Shown piece by piece: positions 32,963 through 41,541 of a DNA stretch of 43,008 bases. Source of the stretch: Clostridium sp. UBA6640. Lineage in GTDB: Bacteria > Bacillota > Clostridia > Clostridiales > Clostridiaceae. The number at the start of each line of letters is the position of its first letter. The first letter of the stretch is position 1. The stretch is from contig NZ_DKLM01000083.1 of the NCBI RefSeq assembly GCF_002455975.1, forward strand, positions 15,463-58,470, given 5' to 3'. The notes beneath the pieces were generated by a model that made no database searches, was not told the origin of the DNA, and worked only from the letters and a program-made list of their open reading frames with translations. The position numbers were made by a program, and so were the translations under genes.

Positions 32963-35014
32963 ATGATTTCTAATAAATTTATTAATATCATAATATCAAT
33001 TATTATGGTATTATCTCTTTTGTTTGCATCTTTAATTGTGATTTTATCCAATAATACAAATTACACCTCTTCTATTACAGAAGCAGAATATATCAGCAGG
33101 GTATTTGATAAAAATAAAGTAATGGAAATTGATATAAATATTTCTCAAGAAGATTGGGATTGGACTATTGAAAATGCAACAGAAGAAGAATATAAAAATG
33201 CAAATATCTCAATTAATGGTGAAACATATTATAATGTAGGCATAAGACCTAAAGGTAACTCTAGCTTATCAATGATTGCAAGTGACGACACCACTGATAG
33301 ATATAGCTTTAAGATTAAGTTTGATGAGTATGTAGATGGACAAACTTTGCATGGTCTTAATAAATTAGTTATAAATAATATTATGTCAGATACCACTTAT
33401 ATGAAAGAGTATCTTTCATACGATTTATATACTGCCATGGGAATTCCAACACCAGCTTATGCTTATGCAAATATAAAGATAAATGGTGAAGACTGGGGTC
33501 TTTACTTAGCTGTAGAAGTTATAGAGGAAAGTTTTCTAGAAAGAAACTATGCCTATGGCGCTTTAGAAGGAAATCTTTATAAGCCTGAAAGCACAAAAAT
33601 AGGTGGTGCTATGCCTGCTGCTGGTAAGCAAGGACAAAATCCAAATAATGCTCCAGATGCTGTCCCTAATCAAAGACCTAACTTAGATGGAGAACCTAAT
33701 TTAAATGGACAACCTGATTTAAATGGGCAGCCCAACTTAAATGAAGAAGCTAATTTAAATGAAGGACCTAATAGAGAAGGCAATGGACAAAATCCAATTG
33801 GTGGCGGTAAAGGTATGGGATCAAGTGGTGGTACAAACCTTGTATGGAATGGTGAGGACCCTTCAAATTACTCAAGCGTTTTAAATAGTGCTGTACTTAA
33901 AAAAACTAATTCCTCGGATCACGAAAAGGTTATTGATATGATAAAAAATCTCAATGAAGGCACTGATTTAGAAAAATATCTTGATGTAGATGAAATACTA
34001 AGATATTTTGCTGTCAATACATTTTTAGTTAATTTAGACAGCTATGCTGGAAGTATGAAACATAACTATTATCTTTATGAACAAAATGGTATTTTTCAAA
34101 TACTGCCATGGGACTTTAACCTTTCTTTCGCAGGATTTCAAATGAACGACGCTGAAAAGGCTGTTAATTTCCCTATCGATTCCCCTGTTACAGATACTCT
34201 AGAAAATAGTCCACTTATAGCTAAACTTCTTGAAGTATCCGAATACAAAGAATTATACCATAAATATCTAAATGAAATAGTGACAACTTACATTGATAAT
34301 GGAGTTTTCAAATCTACTATAAATAACTTAGATAACCTTATTGGAAGCTATGTTAAGAATGATGCTACTGCCTTTTATACCTATGAAGAATATAAAACTT
34401 CTCTTCCAATACTTATTTCTTTCGGAAAAGATAGAGCTTCAAGCATAACCGCTCAACTTGCAGGTGCTCAACCATCAACTACTTACGGTAATATTCCTAC
34501 AAATGTTGATTTAAGCGCTCTTGGAAGTATGGGTGGTGGTAATGGTGGTTTCCCTGGTGAAAAACCACCTGGAAATAATTCTCCAAATCAGGATAATAAC
34601 CTTCCAAATGGCTTTGGCGATGGCAATATGCCTGATATGAGTACAATGGAAAAAGCTATGGAAATAATTCAGGCTTCTGAAGATGGCACCCTTACAGATG
34701 AACAAATTGCAGAGCTTAAAGATTTAGGTATTGACGAATCAGTAATTGAAATTATTAAAAACTCTCCTTTTGGGATGAAGGCAGAGAATGGAAATAAAGA
34801 CTTTCAAAATAACTTAGACAAAAATCCAAATATTGATAATGAAAATATGAAAGATAATCAATTTGGTAGAGGGCCAAAGGATAGAATTCAAGGAGCTCAG
34901 ACTCCTCAAAATACTTCTTATTTAGTTACTATTCTTATATTCTCATTATTATCTATAATTATTGTATCTATATTTGCTCTCAAATTTAAAAGAAAAAAAT
35001 ATCAAAGTTCATAA
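32963..35014 (+). CDS. CotH kinase family surface protein
   Basis: A 683-aa protein. An N-terminal signal or anchor helix covers residues 8-29. The CotH kinase-like domain spans about 50-480 (PKGNSSLSMIASDD; GLNKLVINNIMSDTTYMKEY; NGEDWGLYLAVEVIEESF; HNYYLYE; ILPWDFNLSFAG with D384). A low-complexity insert at about 214-295 contains five hexapeptide repeats. A helical segment follows at about 560-610, and a C-terminal membrane helix (about 650-672) ends in a basic tail. CotH of Bacillus phosphorylates spore coat proteins; this copy is built for the cell surface. AGGTGG precedes the ATG, 17 nt after the DUF4956 stop. Confidence 0.9.
   Translation: MISNKFINIIISIIMVLSLLFASLIVILSNNTNYTSSITEAEYISRVFDKNKVMEIDINISQEDWDWTIENATEEEYKNANISINGETYYNVGIRPKGNSSLSMIASDDTTDRYSFKIKFDEYVDGQTLHGLNKLVINNIMSDTTYMKEYLSYDLYTAMGIPTPAYAYANIKINGEDWGLYLAVEVIEESFLERNYAYGALEGNLYKPESTKIGGAMPAAGKQGQNPNNAPDAVPNQRPNLDGEPNLNGQPDLNGQPNLNEEANLNEGPNREGNGQNPIGGGKGMGSSGGTNLVWNGEDPSNYSSVLNSAVLKKTNSSDHEKVIDMIKNLNEGTDLEKYLDVDEILRYFAVNTFLVNLDSYAGSMKHNYYLYEQNGIFQILPWDFNLSFAGFQMNDAEKAVNFPIDSPVTDTLENSPLIAKLLEVSEYKELYHKYLNEIVTTYIDNGVFKSTINNLDNLIGSYVKNDATAFYTYEEYKTSLPILISFGKDRASSITAQLAGAQPSTTYGNIPTNVDLSALGSMGGGNGGFPGEKPPGNNSPNQDNNLPNGFGDGNMPDMSTMEKAMEIIQASEDGTLTDEQIAELKDLGIDESVIEIIKNSPFGMKAENGNKDFQNNLDKNPNIDNENMKDNQFGRGPKDRIQGAQTPQNTSYLVTILIFSLLSIIIVSIFALKFKRKKYQSS
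33680..33769 (+). repeat. five 18-bp tandem repeats in the CotH-like gene
   Basis: The DNA encodes NLDGEP, NLNGQP, DLNGQP, NLNEEA and NLNEGP (residues 240-269). The copies diverge at the DNA level but keep frame. They lie inside a Gly/Pro/Asn-rich insert of the kinase-like domain and could vary in number between strains. Confidence 0.85.
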
Positions 35015-35022
35015 TATAAAAC

Positions 35023-35063
35023 AAAAAGCTGGTTAAGGTAAACTTTATACTAACCAGCTTTTT
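35023..35063. terminator. bidirectional intrinsic terminator
   Basis: Perfect 13-bp stem AAAAAGCTGGTTA / TAACCAGCTTTTT with a 15-nt loop; T-rich tails are present on both strands. It lies between the CotH-like gene (+) and the convergent methyltransferase gene (-) and should serve both operons. Confidence 0.9.
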
Positions 35064-35091
35064 ATTTTATTAATCATACAAATTTATAATT

Positions 35092-35910
35092 TTATATCTT
35101 CCAATATATAATTGCAACTTTGGAGTTATTATTATATACATACCTATTCTCTTCTCTTACAAAGTTTTTTTCTATAAAACCATCTATTATATTATTATTG
35201 ATTTTTCCCCCTATATCTTCTTCTATCTTTCTATATATATCTTCTATAGTATTAAAATATATTTTATTTTTTACATCTATATATTGCATATTTGCATAAA
35301 TACCTAAGGAATGTATTATATTTTCAAGGTATATGTAGTCTAAAACTGTTTGATCCCCTATGCCTAATTCCATATATAATTGATTAAACATAGGTTTTTG
35401 TATGGTTCGTACTATTATAACTGCTTTTCTAGCTAAAGCATTCATCTTTTTTAGAGCATCTTTGATACTCCATACCCTATAAAGAGAATTTACTGATAAT
35501 ATGTAATCCATCTTATCAATATTGGCATTTTCCCATTTTCCCTCTAAGGTTCTTATATTATTTATATTGTTATTTTCTATTTTTTCTTTTAGTACCTTTA
35601 ACATATCCTTTGAAAAGTCAACGGCTAATACATCTTTGCATTTATTTGACAACGGTATTGTAAACTTCCCTGTTCCACATCCAATTTCTATTAAACTACT
35701 ACCTTTTTCAATTAAACTTTCTACTATCTTAAATACTTCTTTAGAATAGTCATATAGTGTAGGATTTTTATCATAATTAGGAGCTAAATTCTCCCAAAAC
35801 TCTCTTTCAACTTCATCATCAAAAGCTCGCTGTTTCTCATACCCATTTTTACTTCTAATTCTATTTTGCCATATTTCCTCAAAATCTATATCTTTATAAT
35901 CTAAGTACAT
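35092..35910 (-). CDS. class I SAM methyltransferase, last gene of the importer operon
   Basis: A 272-aa methyltransferase. Motif I is SLIEIGCGTGKFTIPL (about residues 72-87), followed by VLAVDFSKDML, then YILSVNSLYRVWSIKDALKK. The N-terminal 60 residues (KNGYEKQRAFDDEVEREFWE) form a helical cap. GGAG precedes the ATG, and the upstream ATPase gene ends 15 nt before it. Being last in a cobalamin-riboswitch operon with a metal/peptide importer suggests that it modifies the imported compound or a chelator. Substrate unknown. Confidence 0.87.
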   Translation of the reverse strand: MYLDYKDIDFEEIWQNRIRSKNGYEKQRAFDDEVEREFWENLAPNYDKNPTLYDYSKEVFKIVESLIEKGSSLIEIGCGTGKFTIPLSNKCKDVLAVDFSKDMLKVLKEKIENNNINNIRTLEGKWENANIDKMDYILSVNSLYRVWSIKDALKKMNALARKAVIIVRTIQKPMFNQLYMELGIGDQTVLDYIYLENIIHSLGIYANMQYIDVKNKIYFNTIEDIYRKIEEDIGGKINNNIIDGFIEKNFVREENRYVYNNNSKVAIIYWKI

Positions 35911-35925
35911 ATTTCTAGCTCTCCT

Positions 35926-36690
35926 TTAAAAATTTATAAAGCTTTCTATAAGTCTTTTAGTATATTCATTTTTAGCATTTTTGTAGATTTCCTCAGCTTT
36001 TATAATTTCTACTATTTTACCATCTAGCATTACAGCTATATCATCACTTACTGCCTTAACTAAATCTATGTCATGTGATATAAATAAATATGTTATACCA
36101 AATTCCTTTTGAGCTTTTTTTAATAGTTGTATAACTTGAGCCTGTACAGACACATCTAACATTGATGTGGGTTCATCTAGTATGATAAATTTGGGTTTTA
36201 AAAGTAACACTCTAGCTAATGCTACTCTTTGAATTTGACCTCCACTTACTTGATAAGGGTATCTTGATAAAATTTCATCACTTAGTCCAACAAAATCTAA
36301 ATAATTCTTAATGTATTTTTGTGAAGCATTTTTATTATAAATTTTATGCAATTTCAGTGGTTCTATTAAACTTTCTTCTATGTTTTTTTTAGGGTTTAGC
36401 GCTGAGTCAGGATGTTGAAATATTATTTGCATTTCTCGTCTTAAATCTCTCATTTTTGAAAAACTATAGTTTGTAATATCTTCTTCATTGTAAATTATTT
36501 TGCCGCTATCTGGTTTTATAAGTTTTAATATTAATCTTGATAAAGTAGACTTTCCACATCCACTTTCTCCAACTAACCCTAAGGTCTTTCCCTTTTCAAT
36601 TTTAAAAGATACTCCATCTACCGCCGTAACTACATTTCTATTTACTATTCCATTTTTAAACTGCTTACGTAGATTTATTATCTCTATCAT
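35926..36690 (-). CDS. ABC importer ATPase, DppF/NikE type
   Basis: A 254-aa ATPase of the peptide/nickel transporter family. Walker A is GESGCGKST, Q-loop IIFQHPDSALNP, signature VSGGQIQR, Walker B FIILDEPTSMLD and H-loop LFISHDID. It lacks the C-terminal cysteine-rich oligopeptide/dipeptide extension found in its partner. GAGGTG precedes the ATG. Its start overlaps the end of the first ATPase gene by 26 nt. The pair should form the ATP-driven core with the two permeases. Confidence 0.92.
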   Translation of the reverse strand: MIEIINLRKQFKNGIVNRNVVTAVDGVSFKIEKGKTLGLVGESGCGKSTLSRLILKLIKPDSGKIIYNEEDITNYSFSKMRDLRREMQIIFQHPDSALNPKKNIEESLIEPLKLHKIYNKNASQKYIKNYLDFVGLSDEILSRYPYQVSGGQIQRVALARVLLLKPKFIILDEPTSMLDVSVQAQVIQLLKKAQKEFGITYLFISHDIDLVKAVSDDIAVMLDGKIVEIIKAEEIYKNAKNEYTKRLIESFINF

Positions 36691-37624
36691 ATAAAAAACA
36701 CCTCACTTCACAGCTATCTACTTTATAAAGCTTGGCCTCTTTTTCCATACATAATTTTTTCTTATATTTACATCTAGGATGAAATCTACATCCATCCGGC
36801 AGATTTGTTAAACTTGGTGCAACTCCATCTAAAGGAATAAGTTTTTTATTAGGTTGAGCATCTATTAATCCCTTAGTATAAGGATGCTTAGGATTTTCAA
36901 AAATATCTTTTTTGCTACCTTTTTCTAATATCTTCCCTGCATACATTACTATAACTTCATCACAAAGCTTCTTTGCTAGCATTAAATCATGGGTTATTAG
37001 TATCATACTTACTCCCATATTTTCTTTAAGGTTTTTAAAAACATCATATACTTGATTTCTTATTATTGCATCTAAACCTTTAGTCGGCTCATCTGCAATT
37101 ATCCATTTTGGCTCTAATGCCATACCCATTGCTGACAATACTCTTTGTTTCATTCCTCCACTCAGTTGAAACCCATAAGAACTATACACTTTATTGCTGT
37201 TTTTAAATGAGAATTTCTCCAAAATTTTTATGGTCTTTTCCTTGCTTTTACTCTTTTTTTCTTTGTTATGATAATAAAATAATTCACTTATTTGAGAACC
37301 TACATTGTATATAGGATTAAATGCTGTTTCTGGATTCTGAGGTATTAATGCTATTTCCTTTCCCCTTATTTTTTTTAATTCCTGATTTTTTAAAGTTAAT
37401 ACATTTTTATTGTTATAAAGTATATTTCCTTCTATTTTAGCATTTTTAGCCAGTAATCCTAAAATTGAGAGACCTAATACAGATTTTCCGCTGCCTGTTT
37501 CCCCTACTATTCCTATAATATTTCCTTTTTTCAATGTTAAGTCAATTCCATCTACTGCCTTAACATCACCTTCTTTAGTATTAAAATGCACTTTTAAATT
37601 TTCTATTTTTATATCTTCTTCCAT
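36665..37624 (-). CDS. ABC importer ATPase, DppD/NikD type
   Basis: A 319-aa ATPase. Walker A is GETGSGKSV, Q-loop LIPQNPETAFNP, signature LSGGMKQR, Walker B WIIADEPTKGLD. The C-terminal oligopeptide/dipeptide-type extension carries four cysteines (CRFHPRCKYKKKLC, then SCEVRC), a pattern that in related proteins can hold an iron-sulfur cluster. It follows the permease gene by 14 nt and overlaps the next ATPase gene. Role: energising uptake of a peptide, metal chelate or related solute. Confidence 0.92.
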   Translation of the reverse strand: MEEDIKIENLKVHFNTKEGDVKAVDGIDLTLKKGNIIGIVGETGSGKSVLGLSILGLLAKNAKIEGNILYNNKNVLTLKNQELKKIRGKEIALIPQNPETAFNPIYNVGSQISELFYYHNKEKKSKSKEKTIKILEKFSFKNSNKVYSSYGFQLSGGMKQRVLSAMGMALEPKWIIADEPTKGLDAIIRNQVYDVFKNLKENMGVSMILITHDLMLAKKLCDEVIVMYAGKILEKGSKKDIFENPKHPYTKGLIDAQPNKKLIPLDGVAPSLTNLPDGCRFHPRCKYKKKLCMEKEAKLYKVDSCEVRCFLYDRDNKST

Positions 37625-37638
37625 ACTAAAACATCCTT

Positions 37639-38487
37639 TTAAAGATATTGATTAAAGAAATCCTTTTTCTCATCAAATAGATCTCTTAACCCATCGCCAA
37701 TTAGGTTTATACTGCAACACAATAACATTATGCAACTTCCTGGAGCTAATAATAAATGTGGATAAGATCTAAAGTAAGTTTTAGCATCATTTATCATTAC
37801 ACCCCAATCTGCCTGTGGTGGTTGAATGCCAAGTCCTAAAAAGCTCAATGATGCCATTGATAGTACAACTTTTCCAATCCTTACAGTAAAAAGTACTATG
37901 AAAGGTGCAAAAATATTGGGTAGTATATGATGAATTATTATATAAAAATGACTAGCGCCTAAAGCCCTAGCACCTTCTATATAATTTTCTTCTTTTATTT
38001 TTAAAACTTCTCCTCTTACTACTCTAGAGAATCCTGCCCAGGAAGTTACTACTATAGCAATTATTAAGCTTTTAATACCTGGTCCTAAAACTCCTGCAAT
38101 AGCTATCATAAAACTAAGTCCTGGAAGTCCTTGAAATATGCTAACTAGCACTTGTATTATGCTGTCTAAAATACCTCCAAAATATCCTGCTATAACTCCT
38201 ATAGTTGTTCCTAAAAACATTGTACATATAGTTGCAAGTATTGCTAAAAATATTGAAACCCTCGCACCATATAATATTCTACTAAAAACATCTCTCCCTA
38301 ATGCATCTGTTCCTAAAAAGTGTTCTTTAGATATGCTCTGAAGTCTTTTTGTCATATATACAGCATTTGGATCATAGGGTGCTAATACTGGTGCAAATAT
38401 ACCTATTAAAATCATAACAATAAGCGTTATAAATGCTATCTTATAAATAAGAGGTATATTTTTAATTTTGTTAAACTTCTTCACCAT
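37639..38487 (-). CDS. ABC importer permease, DppC/NikC type
   Basis: A 282-aa permease with an N-terminal helix and five more membrane segments. The family marks are APYDPNAV, FLGTDALGRDVFSRILYGAR and the ATPase-coupling loop EGARALGASHFYIIIHHILP, then SFLGLGIQPPQADWG. The ATG overlaps the stop of the first permease gene (TAATG), giving translational coupling. It would form a heterodimer with the 38487-39434 product. Confidence 0.93.
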   Translation of the reverse strand: MVKKFNKIKNIPLIYKIAFITLIVMILIGIFAPVLAPYDPNAVYMTKRLQSISKEHFLGTDALGRDVFSRILYGARVSIFLAILATICTMFLGTTIGVIAGYFGGILDSIIQVLVSIFQGLPGLSFMIAIAGVLGPGIKSLIIAIVVTSWAGFSRVVRGEVLKIKEENYIEGARALGASHFYIIIHHILPNIFAPFIVLFTVRIGKVVLSMASLSFLGLGIQPPQADWGVMINDAKTYFRSYPHLLLAPGSCIMLLCCSINLIGDGLRDLFDEKKDFFNQYL

Positions 38488-39434
38488 TATTTACCTCCAA
38501 GCCTTATTTTAGGATTTAGTGCTAAGTAGCATAAATCTACTATAAGGTTAAATATAACAAAAATTACTCCTGTAAAAACAACATATCCCTGAACAACAGG
38601 ATAATCTCTGCTCATTATACCTTGAATAACATAACTCCCCATACCTGGAAGTCCAAAAATAACCTCTACAACTGTTGCTCCTCCAAGTATTGCTCCAAAA
38701 TAATTTCCTAAAACAGTAATTATAGGCATAATTGAATTCATAAGCCCATATTTTAATAAAATCACTTTTTCTGGAAGTCCTTTGCCCTCAGCAGTCACTA
38801 TATAATTTTGTCCAAGGGATTCTATTAATGTAGCTCTATTTAACCTCATAATTGTTCCTATTGTTCCTGCTGCTAAAACAAAGGCAGGCATTATTAAATG
38901 CTTCAATGTACCATATCCGCTAGTAGGTAATATTTTTAATCTTTCACAAAATATGTTCATCATAACTATAGCAAGCCAAAATCCTGGTATAGATGTTAAA
39001 AGTAATGATATAGTTCTTCCTATATTATCAATTAAAGAATCCTTTTTTAATGCCATAATTATAGCTAGTGGTATTGAAAAAATTACTACAAATATCATTG
39101 CCATTAATGATACTGAGAAGGTTATCGGTAACCTTCTCAGTATTTCTTCTGACACAGAAGTCTTCTTTATATAAGAAACTCCTAAATCTCCTTTAATAGC
39201 TTTTTTAGTCCAATTAACATATTGAACTAATATATTATCATTTAATCCTAGTTCTTCTCTTACCTCTTGTATTTCTTCTTCTGTAGGGGTACTTATTCCG
39301 TCCATACTTAAAACTTCAACTGCCGGATCTCCTGGTGCAATAACTCCAAGGATAAATGCTAATAAGGTTATGCCTATTAAAACTGGTATAGTGGATAATA
39401 TTCTTTTAAATATATATTTGAAGATATCTTCCAC
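38487..39434 (-). CDS. ABC importer permease, DppB/NikB type
   Basis: A 315-aa permease with about six membrane segments. It opens YIFKRILSTIPVLIGITLL and has PGDPAVEVL, LGLNDNILVQYVNW, the coupling region RNYIVTAEGKGLP-like QNYIVTAEGKGLPEKVILLK, and LPGMGSYVIQGIMSRDYPVV. The start is GTG sharing a base with the binding-protein stop (TAGTG), with GGAG upstream. All features fit the DppB/OppB/NikB family. Confidence 0.93.
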   Translation of the reverse strand: MEDIFKYIFKRILSTIPVLIGITLLAFILGVIAPGDPAVEVLSMDGISTPTEEEIQEVREELGLNDNILVQYVNWTKKAIKGDLGVSYIKKTSVSEEILRRLPITFSVSLMAMIFVVIFSIPLAIIMALKKDSLIDNIGRTISLLLTSIPGFWLAIVMMNIFCERLKILPTSGYGTLKHLIMPAFVLAAGTIGTIMRLNRATLIESLGQNYIVTAEGKGLPEKVILLKYGLMNSIMPIITVLGNYFGAILGGATVVEVIFGLPGMGSYVIQGIMSRDYPVVQGYVVFTGVIFVIFNLIVDLCYLALNPKIRLGGK

Positions 39435-40999
39435 TATTTACTCCACTCCATTTTGTTTAAGGTAGTTCCATAACTTGTTGCCTCAAAGCCCTTTATTTTT
39501 TTATTAAAGGCTATTAAATTAACATCTTGAAACAGTGGTATACTTGCTGGATCTTTAGCTGATATATCTTGAAGCTCATTGTATATTTCTTCTCTTTTAG
39601 TCATGTCATTAGTTTCTTTTAGCTTATCAATTAGCTCATCTACTCTTTGGTTTTTATATCCTAGACTATAAGATTCATTACTTGATCCCTCACTATGCAT
39701 ATATCCCTCAAATATAGTAAAAGGTTCTGCATTTGGTAATCCTTGAGTATGTATAGCTAAATCATATTCTCCTTTTTTCATAGCCTCTTTAAATGCAGCT
39801 CCGTCTAAAATTGTTATTGTTGCATTTAATCCTATATCTTTTATTACTGATTGAATATATTCTGCTTCAGTTTTATAAGGATAACGATCTACTCCATAGG
39901 AAGGTACTATAAATTTTACCTCTTTTGTTTCTCCTTTTAATACTTCTTTTGCAATCTCTTTAGCTCCTTCTTTATCATGAACTGGTTTTATTTCTTTTGC
40001 AAAAGGAGATGTGTGGTTTAGTATATTAATAGTTGAAGTTCCATATCCTCCAAAGAATTCATCAACTATAAGATCTCTATCAACTATTAAACTTAATGCT
40101 TCTTTCATTTTTGCATTGCTGAATGGTCCTTTAACACCATTAGTAGAAATAAAGTGAGTTATGCTTGATTTTCCAGTAGATACATCAAAATTTTCATCTT
40201 TTAACAATTCTTTAGATAATTCTGGAGTTATTGCTCCTAAATCCATTACTCCCATAATTTCCTCAGATTTTAAAGCTGAAAATCTTGTTTCTGCATCTGG
40301 AATAACTTTCACTCTTACTTTCTTAGCCTTTGCTTTATCACCATAATATTCTTCATTTCTTTCTAATAATGTATACTGATCTTTTTCATGTTCTACAATT
40401 TTAAATGGTCCTGTACCCTTTGCTATATCTGTAAAATCTCCCGTATTTATATCAAAACATTGTGGACTATATATAGCACTACCAAATCTAGCCATATTAT
40501 ATATTAATGTTGATATAGGTTTATTAAATATTAATTTTACTTCATAATCAGATACTTTAACCACTTCTTTTAAATTAGGATATGTCTTTTCTAAGTCAAA
40601 AGAATAAAATGGTGATCCTTTTGTTTTCATATTCATATAACGCTCAAAATTTTTAATTACGGCATCAGCATCTAATTGAACTCCATCATGAAACTTTACT
40701 CCCTCTTTTATCTTAAAAGTCCATTCTTTAAAATCTTCAGAGTTTGTCCATTTTTCTGCTAACTCGGCATAAGGATTTCCTTTATCATCTAATCCAATTA
40801 AAGGCTCCCAAACAAATAATATAGAAGTAGCATAATATGCATCTTTTTCTCCTGGTGATAAATCTCTTGCAGCTGCTAGCACAATTTCATCATCCTCATT
40901 CATACTAGTGTCTTTAGTTGTACATCCAGCCAAGGTTCCTAATATCATTGTTAATGCTAAAAATATTAGTAATATCTTATTTTTAAATAACTTTTTCAT
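39434..40999 (-). CDS. ABC importer substrate-binding lipoprotein (SBP family 5)
   Basis: A 521-aa solute-binding protein of the peptide/nickel family. The signal peptide ends in the lipobox LAGC with Cys26. Family marks include WEPLIGLDDKGNPYAELAEK, WTFKIKEGVKFHDGVQLDAD and VKFIVPSYGVDRYPYKTEAE. It is held outside the membrane and delivers substrate to the two permeases. Family members bind peptides, nickel or cobalt chelates, haem or sugars, so the ligand cannot be read directly. The cobalamin riboswitch and terminator directly upstream point to cobalt, a chelate or a corrinoid-related compound. Confidence 0.92.
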   Translation of the reverse strand: MKKLFKNKILLIFLALTMILGTLAGCTTKDTSMNEDDEIVLAAARDLSPGEKDAYYATSILFVWEPLIGLDDKGNPYAELAEKWTNSEDFKEWTFKIKEGVKFHDGVQLDADAVIKNFERYMNMKTKGSPFYSFDLEKTYPNLKEVVKVSDYEVKLIFNKPISTLIYNMARFGSAIYSPQCFDINTGDFTDIAKGTGPFKIVEHEKDQYTLLERNEEYYGDKAKAKKVRVKVIPDAETRFSALKSEEIMGVMDLGAITPELSKELLKDENFDVSTGKSSITHFISTNGVKGPFSNAKMKEALSLIVDRDLIVDEFFGGYGTSTINILNHTSPFAKEIKPVHDKEGAKEIAKEVLKGETKEVKFIVPSYGVDRYPYKTEAEYIQSVIKDIGLNATITILDGAAFKEAMKKGEYDLAIHTQGLPNAEPFTIFEGYMHSEGSSNESYSLGYKNQRVDELIDKLKETNDMTKREEIYNELQDISAKDPASIPLFQDVNLIAFNKKIKGFEATSYGTTLNKMEWSK

Positions 41000-41032
41000 A
41001 ACTCCATTCCTTCTCTTTTAAATTTTTGCAAT

Positions 41033-41061
41033 AAAAAAAGCCATAGTTAATGCCATAGCTT
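41033..41061 (-). terminator. intrinsic terminator, expression platform of the cobalamin riboswitch
   Basis: On the minus strand AAGCTATGG pairs with CTATGGCTT (9 bp with two G-T pairs, 6-nt loop) and is followed by seven T. It lies between the aptamer and the binding-protein start, so ligand binding should stop transcription here. Confidence 0.8.
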
Positions 41062-41111
41062 ACCCATCTTTGCTATAAAATTAGATTTAGTTACTCCCCC
41101 CTCAATCTATT

Positions 41112-41258
41112 TCTCTTTAAGTTTAGGTATCCTGACTTACGATTCACCCTTAGCCTAGCCTTCCCAGAGTTAATCCAGTGGCATGTTAGGCATCGTCATC
41201 GCTTACAGTGATGGGTTCGTGTTGGAATTTCACCAAACTTCCCTAAATTCTTAAATTT
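41112..41258 (-). promoter_or_regulatory. cobalamin (adenosylcobalamin) riboswitch
   Basis: On the minus strand the conserved elements appear in order. P1 is CTTAA-TTTAGG pairing with CCTAAA-TTAAG. Then come GGTGAAATTCC, CCATCACTGTAAGCGATGA, GCCACTGG and the B12 box AAGTCAGGATACCT (41138-41125). This is the class that binds adenosylcobalamin and represses B12 synthesis or uptake genes. It is followed by a terminator at 41033-41061 and then the importer operon. Confidence 0.95.
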
Positions 41259-41275
41259 ATTAATTTTTCAACAAA

Positions 41276-41304
41276 ATTATACATTATATTTGAAAATATG
41301 TCAA
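41276..41304 (-). promoter_or_regulatory. consensus promoter of the B12-regulated importer operon
   Basis: Minus strand TTGACA (41304-41299), exactly 17 nt, TATAAT (41281-41276): a perfect sigma-A promoter. Transcription should start about 10 nt before the riboswitch aptamer, so a strong promoter is gated by the riboswitch. Confidence 0.85.
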
Positions 41305-41481
41305 ATTTTCTGTTGTCTTACAAAACTTTTAAAGATCTATTAATTGTTTTATTTTTTATTTAATTTATTGCTTATAATGATAATAAAAATTGTAAGTTAA
41401 ATGAAATTTATAATAAAGCTTAATTTATATCTCATCCAATAATCTCCATATTCTTAACTGTTTCATTATTAATATATAACC

Positions 41482-41523
41482 CCATAACTATTTTTCTTAA
41501 ATATCTAAGAAAAATAGTTATGG
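41482..41523 (-). terminator. 18-bp perfect hairpin after the ArsR-like gene
   Basis: CCATAACTATTTTTCTTA (41482-41499) is exactly complementary to 41506-41523, with a 6-nt loop. It begins 19 nt beyond the ArsR-like gene stop. The tail is only moderately T-rich. Confidence 0.6.
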
Positions 41524-41541
41524 ATTACAATAATTTATTCT

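Noticed and set aside
41112..41258. Another metal riboswitch (for example NiCo type)
   Set aside because: The B12 box and the other conserved cobalamin elements are all present in order.
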